From CAZMYO01 sp964570525 (GTDB lineage: Bacteria; Patescibacteriota; Patescibacteriia; Magasanikbacterales; GWA2-37-8), in assembly GCA_964570525.1 (NCBI GenBank), contig CAZMYO010000054.1, positions 1 through 41,981 of the forward strand: 41,981 bases of DNA. The letters are read 5' to 3'. How positions within the stretch are numbered: the first letter of the stretch is position 1; the number at the start of each line of letters is the position of its first letter. The notes beneath the pieces are model-generated. The model did no database searches and was not told where the DNA came from. It saw only the letters and a list, made by a program, of their open reading frames with translations. Below, piece by piece: positions 8,759-15,450 of this stretch. The translations under genes were made by a program, and so were the position numbers.

Positions 8759-8796
8759 GAGTACCGGTCGCGACGTGTTGTCGACGACCGGTACTC
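8759..8796. other. Long hairpin in the 3' region of the 56-aa gene
   Basis: Perfect 12-bp inverted repeat GAGTACCGGTCG/CGACCGGTACTC around a 14-nt loop that itself can pair (CGAC/GTCG). It starts about 25 nt past the stop codon of the 56-aa gene and lacks a T-tract, so it is not a simple terminator; the real terminator lies 17 bp further on. Confidence 0.65.
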
Positions 8797-8820
8797 GGTT
8801 GGCAACGATGCCCATTCAGG

Positions 8821-8991
8821 TCACTGCTTCTTGGTCGCCTTGCGGCGCGGCGGAAGCGCAGTCTGCGCCCTCACCTTGTCCTCGTCCGCCTTCTGGCGGA
8901 TTCGCGGCGTCATCACGAGCCGCAATTGCATCTCCTGTCGCCCGCTAGGGCCATCCATGCTGGGGCCAAGCCCCGGTTTATCATGTGCCAT
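8821..8991 (-). CDS. Small basic protein, 56 aa
   Basis: A short gene starting MAHDKPGLGPSMDGPSGRQE and ending PPRRKATKKQ; I recognise no family. The case for a real gene rests on its signals: AGGAGG 8 nt before ATG 8991, a consensus promoter (TTGACA-17-TATCCT) just upstream, GC-rich codons like the 113-895 gene, and a long hairpin plus terminator downstream. The C-terminal half is strongly basic with Arg/Lys pairs and could bind nucleic acid (inference). Part of the coding sequence (8879-8895) contains TCCGCC..GGCGGA, a palindromic word seen three more times in the window outside genes. Confidence 0.65.
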   Translation of the reverse strand: MAHDKPGLGPSMDGPSGRQEMQLRLVMTPRIRQKADEDKVRAQTALPPRRKATKKQ

Positions 8992-9011
8992 TGTATCGTC
9001 CTCCTAAAAAA

Positions 9012-9040
9012 AGGATAACAAAAAAGAACCCTTTTGTCAA
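9012..9040 (-). promoter_or_regulatory. Promoter for the 56-aa gene
   Basis: Minus strand: TTGACA (9040-9035), 17-bp spacer, TATCCT (9017-9012), the same hexamers as the 113-895 promoter. The -35 box lies inside the hairpin of the terminator of the upstream gene. Confidence 0.72.
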
Positions 9041-9043
9041 GGG
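9019..9043 (-). terminator. Terminator after the SirB1-like gene, overlapping a promoter
   Basis: Minus strand CCCTT-GACAA-AAGGG (9043-9029) then TTCTTTTTTG. The stem is short, but the T-tract is good. Confidence 0.6.
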
Positions 9044-9077
9044 CTCCGAGGCATGTTTTATTATATCTTAGCCAAAA

Positions 9078-10166
9078 TTACCGCTTCTGTGGCTCTCTGA
9101 TTATTTTTTTCCACGTCTTTTCACCATAAAGCTCCCGTATCTTTTGTTCGTGGGTTAAATAGAATTTTTTTAAGTCTAGAGCACTCGAATTGGCCACGCA
9201 CCAAGCGGCAACCGCTACATTAAACTTTGCCTCTTGTGGATCTTTTTCAAGAGTAACGTGTTTCTCGGTGAAAGGCACGATATTAGCTGGAAATTTCTCT
9301 AACGTTTTGTCTAAATACGACTCATCCTTCGTCATCTCGTACATTTCCTGGTGGAACCGTGAATCGTCACCACCAATGGTGGTATAGCGTTCACAAGCTT
9401 TTTGCTTAAGGGTATCATCGTTCATCTCATGAGCGATCTGCCACAAGAGGTGCCACGCTTCGCGATTGTCCGGATGCATTTTGAGGGCTTTAACAACAAG
9501 CTCTTTAAGCTGTTCTGGTTTATCCCAATTATCTCGGCGCAGCATTATTTTTACTCTGTCGATGTAAACATTGCTTGCTACTTGTGGAAAAGTCGCTGGT
9601 TGAATCAACTCAGCCTCTGGCATCCACTGCGGATCTTCTTCGCCATCTTCCAAACCAGTAGTTTCGAATCGCTTTCCATCAAGAATGAGCGCGGCATGTT
9701 CAAGGGGGACGAATCGATAAATAGGGAATGCTGGAACGTCCTTTAACGCGGGCAGTTGTGGATTATCATAATCAAAATGTTCGCCCGCCAGTAATTCACT
9801 AAATAATTTGTTGTCCTGTTTGTCTATCGCGTCTTTGGGATGTGTGATAGTTTCGTAACCGACTTTATTACCGCGACTATCGAGGATCGCGCCGAACAGA
9901 AGGCTTAGTCCTAAACAATTACCCCGTTTCTTATTGAGCATGTCTTGCAGACAAAAAACCTCGTCATCATATTCAAATTTTTTATCTATCAGGTGTTGGC
10001 GGATTGATTTTGCTGCCTCTAAAGAATCCTCGGGAAGGACAACGCCGGAGAAGAGTTTCTTGGTTTGTTCTACAACATCAGGACTAGCTCCAGAGACTTC
10101 GGCAAACTGCTGAAGAAAAAGATCCATCTCTCTTTTAGTTTCTCGGCTGGACGGACGTTCAGGCAT
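9078..10166 (-). CDS. SirB1-like transglutaminase-fold protein with TPR region
   Basis: A 362-aa cytoplasmic protein. The first ~170 residues resemble the SirB1/transglutaminase-like fold: KKRGNCLGLSLLFGAIL carries the Cys expected at the catalytic position (near residue 84) and LEHAALILDG the matching His. The middle part (LKELVVKALKMHPDNREAWHLLW) reads as a TPR motif, and the rest is helical. Such proteins are usually uncharacterised; peptidase or scaffold roles have been suggested for the fold, and I assign none here. Start ATG 10166 has no Shine-Dalgarno site. Upstream lies a 15-bp tandem direct repeat (10243-10272). Confidence 0.65.
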   Translation of the reverse strand: MPERPSSRETKREMDLFLQQFAEVSGASPDVVEQTKKLFSGVVLPEDSLEAAKSIRQHLIDKKFEYDDEVFCLQDMLNKKRGNCLGLSLLFGAILDSRGNKVGYETITHPKDAIDKQDNKLFSELLAGEHFDYDNPQLPALKDVPAFPIYRFVPLEHAALILDGKRFETTGLEDGEEDPQWMPEAELIQPATFPQVASNVYIDRVKIMLRRDNWDKPEQLKELVVKALKMHPDNREAWHLLWQIAHEMNDDTLKQKACERYTTIGGDDSRFHQEMYEMTKDESYLDKTLEKFPANIVPFTEKHVTLEKDPQEAKFNVAVAAWCVANSSALDLKKFYLTHEQKIRELYGEKTWKKIIREPQKR

Positions 10167-10242
10167 ATCAAATTTTTATTGCGCACACGATATTTTCAAA
10201 GTTTCACTATGACTAGCTTACCTCATACTTTTGATAAAGTAA

Positions 10243-10272
10243 ATGACCAGTGAGCTCATGACCAGTGAGCTC
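10243..10272. repeat. 15-bp direct tandem repeat
   Basis: ATGACCAGTGAGCTC occurs twice in direct succession. It lies between the tRNA-Glu terminator and the SirB1-like gene, 75 bp upstream of that gene's start, where an operator could sit. Confidence 0.8.
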
Positions 10273-10292
10273 GACTTCTCTCCGAGGGTATG

Positions 10293-10317
10293 TAAAAAAC
10301 ACCCCGACTTAGTCGGG
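10293..10317 (-). terminator. Terminator of tRNA-Glu
   Basis: Minus strand CCCGAC-TTA-GTCGGG hairpin (complement of 10303-10317) followed by GTGTTTTTTAC, about 25 nt beyond the tRNA 3' end. Confidence 0.7.
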
Positions 10318-10340
10318 ATCGGGACTAACTTTTAAAATTG

Positions 10341-10412
10341 TACCGCCAACGAGAATCGAACTCGTATTGCATGATTGAGAATCATGAATCCTAACCATTA
10401 GATGATGGCGGC
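10341..10412 (-). tRNA. trnE: tRNA-Glu (anticodon CTC)
   Basis: A 72-nt cloverleaf can be drawn by eye. The acceptor arms are GCCGCCA and TGGCGGT with a terminal G-U pair. A D-arm lies around TCTAATGGTTAGGA. The anticodon stem CATGA/TCATG encloses TTCTCAA, giving anticodon CTC for GAG. The T-arm is ACGAG-TTCGATT-CTCGT and the discriminator base is A. CCA is not encoded and would be added after transcription. It stands alone, with a terminator behind it. Confidence 0.92.
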
Positions 10413-10528
10413 AAATTATTTTTATTTATCAATCTCTCGGTTGCTTCTCTGTTTTTCGGCAGGTCAAAATTATCTACATCCTAACAAAAAAATATCGTTT
10501 AGTCAATGTAATCCGCCAAAGGCGGATT

Positions 10529-10584
10529 GTTACTCCCAACAAAATTTACTGCGTCTAACGACTTGTAAATTTTGGGCGAGTAAC
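10529..10584. repeat. Inverted repeat between tRNA-Glu and the 103-aa gene
   Basis: Arms of about 20 bp, one beginning GTTACTC and ending AAAATTTAC and the other its near-perfect reverse complement, separated by 15 bp. It is immediately preceded by the palindrome AATCCGCC-AAA-GGCGGATT (10510-10528). The whole 10413-10595 interval holds no gene; it looks like a composite palindromic element. Confidence 0.7.
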
Positions 10585-10626
10585 AAAAAGAAAGACCCCC
10601 GGACGCTATCTTGGCGCGCACGGGGG
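10585..10626 (-). terminator. Terminator after the 103-aa gene
   Basis: GC-rich hairpin (CCCCC...GGGGG arms within 10596-10626, one internal mismatch) followed on the minus strand by TCTTTCTTTTT. Confidence 0.75.
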
Positions 10627-10640
10627 GCGGGACTAGAAAC

Positions 10641-10952
10641 TCACAGAGTTTTGATGAGCACTGGTTTTTCGAACAAAACCTTCCTGCTTTCGTCTGCTAG
10701 CGTCAGCCCGACGCAATCGCGAACCCCACCGAGCATCGGCCAATTTTTCACCACGAAATCCCGAACTTGATCTATGCTCATCGGCTCGGTAAATTCAGTC
10801 CACTCCGACCGATGATGCGCTTTGATGAATTTATCGCGGTCGGTGGTGTAGCAAATCGCTCGAACATAGCAGTCGCCGATGCCGCTTGCCCAATCTATGG
10901 CTAAAACAGCTTCGCTGTGCCACTCCAACCGGTACTTCATCTTGTTTGTCAC
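10641..10952 (-). CDS. Hypothetical protein, 103 aa
   Basis: A small soluble protein, MTNKMKYRLEWHSEAVLAID..., of no recognised family. GTG at 10952 is taken as the start because AAGGAGG sits 5 nt upstream; the longer open frame begins with TTG inside that region. It has no membrane segment or signal peptide. Two cysteines lie close together in a beta-rich N-terminal part (DCYVRAICYTTDRDKF), and the C-terminal part is helical. It is an isolated unit with its own promoter (10983-11011) and terminator. Confidence 0.68.
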   Translation of the reverse strand: MTNKMKYRLEWHSEAVLAIDWASGIGDCYVRAICYTTDRDKFIKAHHRSEWTEFTEPMSIDQVRDFVVKNWPMLGGVRDCVGLTLADESRKVLFEKPVLIKTL

Positions 10953-10982
10953 CGCATCCTCCTTGGTCAAACTGTTATAAAA

Positions 10983-11011
10983 AATTTATCACCAAAATCA
11001 AAAAAAGTCAA
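10983..11011 (-). promoter_or_regulatory. Promoter for the 103-aa gene
   Basis: Minus strand: TTGACT (11011-11006), 17-bp spacer, TAAATT (10988-10983). An alternative pair TTGATT/TATAAC with 16-bp spacing overlaps it. Confidence 0.55.
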
Positions 11012-11057
11012 GGATAACCTGAACATCATCATTGACACTTTCCACCGCTAGCTCACT

Positions 11058-11090
11058 GCCCGGGTAATCCACCCGGGCTCAATTTTTTTT
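11058..11090 (+). terminator. Plus-strand hairpin with T-tract, no gene upstream
   Basis: Perfect GCCCGGGT-AATCC-ACCCGGGC hairpin followed by CTCAATTTTTTTT. Orientation fits termination of rightward transcription, yet no + strand gene lies before it, so it may guard the 3' end of murF against antisense reading or end a small RNA. Confidence 0.6.
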
Positions 11091-11166
11091 AAACTACTTT
11101 ATGGACTTTATAGACTTTTGCGCCAAAGGCGCATCCGCCTCTGGCGGAATGGACTTTACAGACTAT
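11091..11166. repeat. GACTTT-type inverted repeats around two hairpins, at the murF stop
   Basis: Degenerate units TGGACTTTATAGACTTT on the left and TGGACTTTACAGACTA on the right enclose GCGCC-AAA-GGCGC and TCCGCC..GGCGGA hairpins (11121-11150). The murF stop codon (11163-11165) lies inside the right arm. Confidence 0.7.
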
Positions 11167-12455
11167 TTGCCCCACTCCTCCCCTTGCCGCACCAACAATT
11201 CTCTGGCCTGAAGCGGCTCCGCCATAACTTCTTTCACAATTTTTTCCATCCGCATCCCCTGCGAGCCCTTAACAAGCGCCACGTCGCCCTGTTTTAACTT
11301 TTCCTGCAAAAACTTTCCGGCCGAAATACTATCGGCAAAACTGGCAATGCGATGTTCGTCAAGCCCGGCTTCGCGCGCGGCGGCCGCCGTGCCTTTGGAG
11401 GCTTCGCCGACAGTAATGAGATAATCAACCCCAAGCTCCGCCACCCTAAACCCGGCTTCGCGATGAGCCGGTTCTGTTTCCGGCCCCAGCTCGAGCATGT
11501 CCCCAAGCACGGCATAGCGCTCGGCGCCGACCGGAACTTTAATCTGCGCCAAAGTTTCGAGACCGGCCCGCACCGCTTCCGGGCTGGAATTATAGGTATC
11601 GTCAATAATAAGCGTGTCCTTGATGCCGGGGATGGAACGCAGATGTCCGGCAATCGGCTCGAGGGTTCGAAGCGCCTCGGCTCCTTCCACCAAATTTATG
11701 CCATAGACCAAACCAACTGCCAAGCCAGCCAGAGCCGCCTGAATAAAACTGCTGCTGATGATGCCGGCCAAAAATACCGGTACGCTGTTTCCTTTATAAT
11801 TAACTTTAAAATTCAACCCCAGCGCGCGCCCCTCGCCCGGCGCCGTGAGCACGTTAATATCGGTTGCCTGAATATCCGCGCCATCTTTTAAACCATAAGT
11901 TATTTTCTCCGCCTTGGTTACTTCGGCGTTTTCCCTAACGAGATCGCTGTCATAATTGAGTACCGCGAAGCCATCGCGCTTGAGATGAGAAATAATAATT
12001 CTTTTTTCCTGGGCAATTTTTTTAATGGTCTTAAAAAATTCCGTGTGGGCATGGGCGATAAAAGTGAGCACGCCTACCTTGCAGGGAACCATGGACGTAA
12101 GATATTGAATGTCGCCGGGTTTATCCGCCCCCATTTCCAACACCAAAATTTCTGGATACCGAGTATCTTTCCCGAACCAAAGTTTCAGCGCTTGGCCAAA
12201 CACCACTAGCCAGCCGACAATGGAACGCCCGGGCGATTGGGTACTGCCAATAATCGTGAGCGGCACCCCGATTTCGTTATTATAATTTTTACTGCTCGCG
12301 CGAATATTAAATTTACTCGCCAAAACAATGGCCACGGCCTCCTTGGCCGAGGTCTTTCCCACCGATCCGGTGATACCCACCACATCCGGGTGATATTTCT
12401 TTAGGATCTTCTTGGAGAAAAAACGCAACAGACGATAGACTAATGATTTGAGCAT
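11163..12455 (-). CDS. murF: UDP-MurNAc-tripeptide--D-alanyl-D-alanine ligase
   Basis: MurF adds D-Ala-D-Ala to the UDP-MurNAc tripeptide in the cytoplasm, the last step of pentapeptide precursor synthesis. At 430 aa it has the Mur-ligase order: a short N-terminal part, the ATP-binding loop GITGSVGKTS (27-36), the KNYNNEIGVPLT substrate segment, EMGADKPGDI, the central motif IDDTYNSSPEA typical of MurF, and a C-terminal domain with VLGDMLELG. The N-terminal substrate domain seems short for the family. No Shine-Dalgarno site precedes ATG 12455. It follows ftsI by 79 bp, as in many dcw clusters. Its TAG stop is provided by a GACTTT-type repeat. Confidence 0.93.
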   Translation of the reverse strand: MLKSLVYRLLRFFSKKILKKYHPDVVGITGSVGKTSAKEAVAIVLASKFNIRASSKNYNNEIGVPLTIIGSTQSPGRSIVGWLVVFGQALKLWFGKDTRYPEILVLEMGADKPGDIQYLTSMVPCKVGVLTFIAHAHTEFFKTIKKIAQEKRIIISHLKRDGFAVLNYDSDLVRENAEVTKAEKITYGLKDGADIQATDINVLTAPGEGRALGLNFKVNYKGNSVPVFLAGIISSSFIQAALAGLAVGLVYGINLVEGAEALRTLEPIAGHLRSIPGIKDTLIIDDTYNSSPEAVRAGLETLAQIKVPVGAERYAVLGDMLELGPETEPAHREAGFRVAELGVDYLITVGEASKGTAAAAREAGLDEHRIASFADSISAGKFLQEKLKQGDVALVKGSQGMRMEKIVKEVMAEPLQARELLVRQGEEWGK

Positions 12456-12457
12456 AA

Positions 12458-12532
12458 CAAGAAATTAATATTGGATATTAATAACAGTCAGTGATGATAA
12501 TATTTAATATCTAAGTATCTTAATATCTTTCA
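12458..12532. repeat. AT-rich imperfect inverted repeat between ftsI and murF
   Basis: Left part contains TTAATATTGGATATTAATA; right part contains TTTAATATCTAAGTATCTTA and ends ATATCTTTC. The two halves are imperfect reverse complements built from the word ATATTAA. It fills the whole ftsI-murF spacer. Related ATATCCAATATC words occur at 27640-27668 and 29936-29960. Confidence 0.6.
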
Positions 12533-12534
12533 AT

Positions 12535-14265
12535 TTACCGTTTCCCCGCTACCCCGTAATAATCCAAAGCGAACTTCATCACATCGCGAAAGACCGGCAG
12601 AGCGGTTTGTTCCGCCCAGGCGCGCTCCGGCTCTTCGTATTTCACGACCAGCACAAACCGTGGGCGATCGGCTGGCGCGAAACCGGCGAAGGTGTGGTTG
12701 GTGCGATTATCGCTGTAGCCGCCGCGCTCCGCGATTTGCGCTGTTCCTGTTTTACCCGCCACATAATAGCTATCAATCTTGGCCGCCCGATAATGATTTT
12801 CCACGACCGAGGTGAGCATGCCGGCTAGGAGCTTGGCCGCGCGCGGTGAAATCACTTGCTCCGCCACGGAGAGCGCGGTTCGTTCTTTTTTACCATTGGG
12901 GTAACGAACTTCTTCCACAATAAAAGGTTTGGGCAATTTACCTTCGTTCGCGATAGCGGCATACGCGGCCGCGAGCTGAAGCGGGGTCACCGTAAAGCCT
13001 TGCCCAAAAGAACCGTTGGCGCCAAAAATCTGTCCTTTCTTGCTTAACGAACTCACATCGCCGCCCGCTTCAACATTTAAACTAATACCGGTTTTTTTAC
13101 CAAAACCAAACTTTTCCACATACTCTAAAAATCTTTCTCTGCCAAGCTTTTCTTCTATCCACACCGCCCCGGTATTGATGGACTTCTCAAGAACTTGCGT
13201 CATGGTCTGTTCACCATAGCACTTTCTCTCTGCATTGCGTATATGGTTATTGTTAATCACCAGATCGCACAAATCAGTGTACACTGTTGTTGGGCTCACC
13301 AGGCCTAAATCCAGACCAGCGGCCATCGTGATGGGTTTAAAGACCGAACCGGGTTCATAGGGAATAAAAACAGCCGTATTGTTAAACGCCGCCAGGGTTT
13401 CGGTTTTAGAATAATTGTTGGGATCAAAATCAGGCAAACTACACATGGCTAAAATACCTCCGGTCGCCGGATTCATGAGAATCAAGGCCGCGCTTTTGGC
13501 CTGGTACTCTTTCAACCCCTGCCGCAGACGCTCGCAGGCTTTATACTCCAGGGCGCGGTCAATTGTCAATAATAAATCCACCCCATTCTCGGGAGCAATG
13601 GACGTTCGCCCCGCGAGAGCAATCCAGCTCCCCAGCGCCCCTCTTTCGCCGGCGAGGAGCCCTCCTCTCCCGATTAGTTCTTTTTCCCAATATCCTTCAA
13701 CGCCATACTGCCCTATCATATTTCCCTCGCTGTCCGAACCGGTAAAACCAAGCACATTGGCGGCTAGTTTTTCTTCCGGATAATAACGATAAGTTTGGGG
13801 AACGGCATAAACCCCTTTCAAGTTGGCCTCTCGCAGAACGATAATTTTTTCCTCGGGAATTTTCTTCCCCACTGGCGCGTAAACGTCATTGTTCCGGGAA
13901 AGTTTTTGCCCAAGCGCTGTTTTCTGCGTCTCTTCTTGAATATCTAAAATATGGGCGAGTTGTACGGTGGTGGTAGCCACGTCAAGCGGCGGAATCTCCT
14001 TGGGCACGGCATAGACCACATAAAACTCTTTGTTCACGGCCGCCGGGTATTCTTGCTTCGTACGCGTATCCTGAAAAAAAATTTGTCCTCGATCGGGATG
14101 CAGTTTCTTATATATCTCGTGGGAGTTAAGAGCAAAAAGAGCGTAATATTTGTGCTCTACAATCTGGAGTATGAACAAACGCGCGATAATCCAGGCCGCC
14201 AAAAGTAAAAAAAGCAGGGCCACATACCGGATGCGCTGATAATCGGTTGCGGGTTTATGATACAT
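12535..14265 (-). CDS. ftsI: Peptidoglycan D,D-transpeptidase, FtsI/PBP class B
   Basis: A 576-aa class B penicillin-binding protein that cross-links peptidoglycan outside the membrane, most likely at the septum. It has one N-terminal membrane anchor (residues 13-36), a dimerisation/pedestal domain (about 60-230), and a transpeptidase domain with SVFK (Ser307 nucleophile, Lys310), SIN (362-364) and KTGTAQ (505-510). The start is taken at MYHKPATDYQ (14265), which places the anchor close to the N-terminus as usual; 18 upstream codons are open but lack a site. No Shine-Dalgarno sequence. murF follows, so this is a dcw remnant. Confidence 0.93.
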   Translation of the reverse strand: MYHKPATDYQRIRYVALLFLLLAAWIIARLFILQIVEHKYYALFALNSHEIYKKLHPDRGQIFFQDTRTKQEYPAAVNKEFYVVYAVPKEIPPLDVATTTVQLAHILDIQEETQKTALGQKLSRNNDVYAPVGKKIPEEKIIVLREANLKGVYAVPQTYRYYPEEKLAANVLGFTGSDSEGNMIGQYGVEGYWEKELIGRGGLLAGERGALGSWIALAGRTSIAPENGVDLLLTIDRALEYKACERLRQGLKEYQAKSAALILMNPATGGILAMCSLPDFDPNNYSKTETLAAFNNTAVFIPYEPGSVFKPITMAAGLDLGLVSPTTVYTDLCDLVINNNHIRNAERKCYGEQTMTQVLEKSINTGAVWIEEKLGRERFLEYVEKFGFGKKTGISLNVEAGGDVSSLSKKGQIFGANGSFGQGFTVTPLQLAAAYAAIANEGKLPKPFIVEEVRYPNGKKERTALSVAEQVISPRAAKLLAGMLTSVVENHYRAAKIDSYYVAGKTGTAQIAERGGYSDNRTNHTFAGFAPADRPRFVLVVKYEEPERAWAEQTALPVFRDVMKFALDYYGVAGKR

Positions 14266-14318
14266 GTTACAAACTTTAAAACTTGTGTTTATTATACCTT
14301 CTTTTACCACCCTAAACA

Positions 14319-14352
14319 ATAAAAAGAAAGCCCACGCCTGGATAAGCGTGGG
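14319..14352 (-). terminator. Terminator after the 14371-14832 gene
   Basis: Minus strand CCCACGC/GCGTGGG hairpin followed by TTTCTTTTTATT, ending just before the ftsI upstream region. Confidence 0.8.
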
Positions 14353-14370
14353 GGAGGAGTGTTGGTTTGA

Positions 14371-14832
14371 CTAGTCCGCTTCTCCGGCGAGGAGCGCTTG
14401 GGCGGCCGCGCGGACTCTCTTCTTCCGCCGTTCGTTTTCTGGCGTCGGCGCGGAAGTGTCAAACGAGAAATATCCGTCAGCCGCTGTTTGCAGCCCTCTG
14501 ATGGGTTGCTCCCGGTAGCGCAACAAGTCAACAAAATTAAGGAGAAACTTGAGATCGGCCGCGAGTCGCCTGTGCCGAGATGCCCGAAAGGCGTGCTTCG
14601 GGTGCACCCGCGCGAGTCGCCTGTGCCGAGGTCGCCTGTGCCGAGATGCCCGAAAGGCGTGCTTCGGGCGCACCCGTTTACGAAGGTGCTCGGGATAAAA
14701 CGACTTGAACGCGATGTGGTAAAACTCGAGCAGAAGATTTCTAGCCGGACTGTCTTCCTCAATAAGTCTCCGCGCGTATTCCTCGAGCTCGCGAAGCGTC
14801 GGGGGAATAGGCTGGAGATTGACATTGCCCAT
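14371..14832 (-). CDS. Hypothetical protein, 153 aa, with internal duplication
   Basis: I recognise no family. The start is ATG 14832 (MGNVNLQPIPPTL), chosen because AAGGAGG precedes it by 6 nt; 49 upstream open codons overlap the preceding gene. The protein is helical and very basic. Residues near 52-90 consist of a repeated block: RPKHAFRASRHRR and HPKHAFRASRHRR joined by PRHRRLARV. At DNA level this is a 46-bp GC-rich unit present twice plus a partial copy (14562-14676), which looks like an inserted and duplicated palindromic element. The gene follows the 14852-15313 gene by 19 bp in one operon. Confidence 0.66.
   Translation of the reverse strand: MGNVNLQPIPPTLRELEEYARRLIEEDSPARNLLLEFYHIAFKSFYPEHLRKRVRPKHAFRASRHRRPRHRRLARVHPKHAFRASRHRRLAADLKFLLNFVDLLRYREQPIRGLQTAADGYFSFDTSAPTPENERRKKRVRAAAQALLAGEAD
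14562..14676. repeat. GC-rich intragenic repeat, two full copies and one partial
   Basis: GTCGCCTGTGCCGAG occurs three times and ATGCCCGAAAGGCGTGCTTC (continuing GGG-GCACCCG) twice. Each long unit can fold as CCCGAA..TTCGGG. The repeat is in frame with the host gene. Confidence 0.85.
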
Positions 14833-14851
14833 GATGGCCTCCTTTGTGTAT

Positions 14852-15313
14852 TTAGGACTGATCAATGAGGCCGAGCTTGAGCAAAGCTCGCGCCGCGGCC
14901 ACAAAAGGAGCGCTCTCCTTCTGGATTTCTTGTCGGGATAGACATGGCGCGTAGCGCATCGCCTTGTTTTCAAAACCATTCATCGCCACCACCCACTGCT
15001 CGAAGATATAGCGGTCGGTCCCGGAGTAAATCTTGTCCTCACTAGCAACCGCGGCCACCACCCGCGCTGGCGCTTCCTTGCAGCTCACCACAAAGTTGGT
15101 GAACCACCAGAAGACTTTTTTCGCATTCCTGATTAAGTCCTCGGCAAAATCTTGGGTAACACCAGAAAGCCGAATACAGCTATCGCCTGTCACTTCGGCG
15201 TACGCCTCTCGGTAGGCAGTCGTCAGCTTCGCTGCTTCTTTCTGTCCACTGAACGCGATGCTGTACCACTTGGCCAGATCCTGGCGCGTTTTGAGAACAT
15301 TCTTCATCTCCAT
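14852..15313 (-). CDS. Hypothetical protein, 153 aa
   Basis: No family recognised. The start is ATG 15313 (MEMKNVLKTRQDL): AAGGAGG lies 6 nt upstream. The sequence is alpha-helical without a signal peptide or membrane segment, with aromatic clusters such as KVFWWFTNFVV and YIFEQWVVAM in the middle. It is the first gene of a two-gene unit with the next basic 153-aa gene; the promoter is at 15351-15379. The equal length of the two products appears coincidental, since no sequence similarity is visible. Confidence 0.67.
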   Translation of the reverse strand: MEMKNVLKTRQDLAKWYSIAFSGQKEAAKLTTAYREAYAEVTGDSCIRLSGVTQDFAEDLIRNAKKVFWWFTNFVVSCKEAPARVVAAVASEDKIYSGTDRYIFEQWVVAMNGFENKAMRYAPCLSRQEIQKESAPFVAAARALLKLGLIDQS

Positions 15314-15350
15314 TTTGTGCCTCCTTTTCCGTGGGTTGAGTGCCAAAGTG

Positions 15351-15379
15351 TATATACCACAACGCAACTATATTGTAAA
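15351..15379 (-). promoter_or_regulatory. Promoter for the 14852/14371 operon
   Basis: Minus strand: TTTACA (15379-15374), 17-bp spacer ending TGG, TATATA (15356-15351). Confidence 0.65.
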
Positions 15380-15421
15380 TATGCACTGACCAAAAGACAC
15401 CCATGTAGAGCGTCTCTGCTT

Positions 15422-15450
15422 TCGACTTTATAGACTTTAAGGACTTTTTT
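15422..15450. repeat. GACTTT-type repeat at the typA stop
   Basis: Three degenerate units (CGACTTTATA, GACTTTAAG, GACTTTTT) abut the typA TAA stop (15449-15451). Only one arm is visible here. Confidence 0.6.

Noticed and set aside
10402..10770. Open frame of 122 aa overlapping tRNA-Glu and the 103-aa gene
   Set aside because: It runs through a tRNA, an inverted repeat and a terminator; it cannot be a normal gene.
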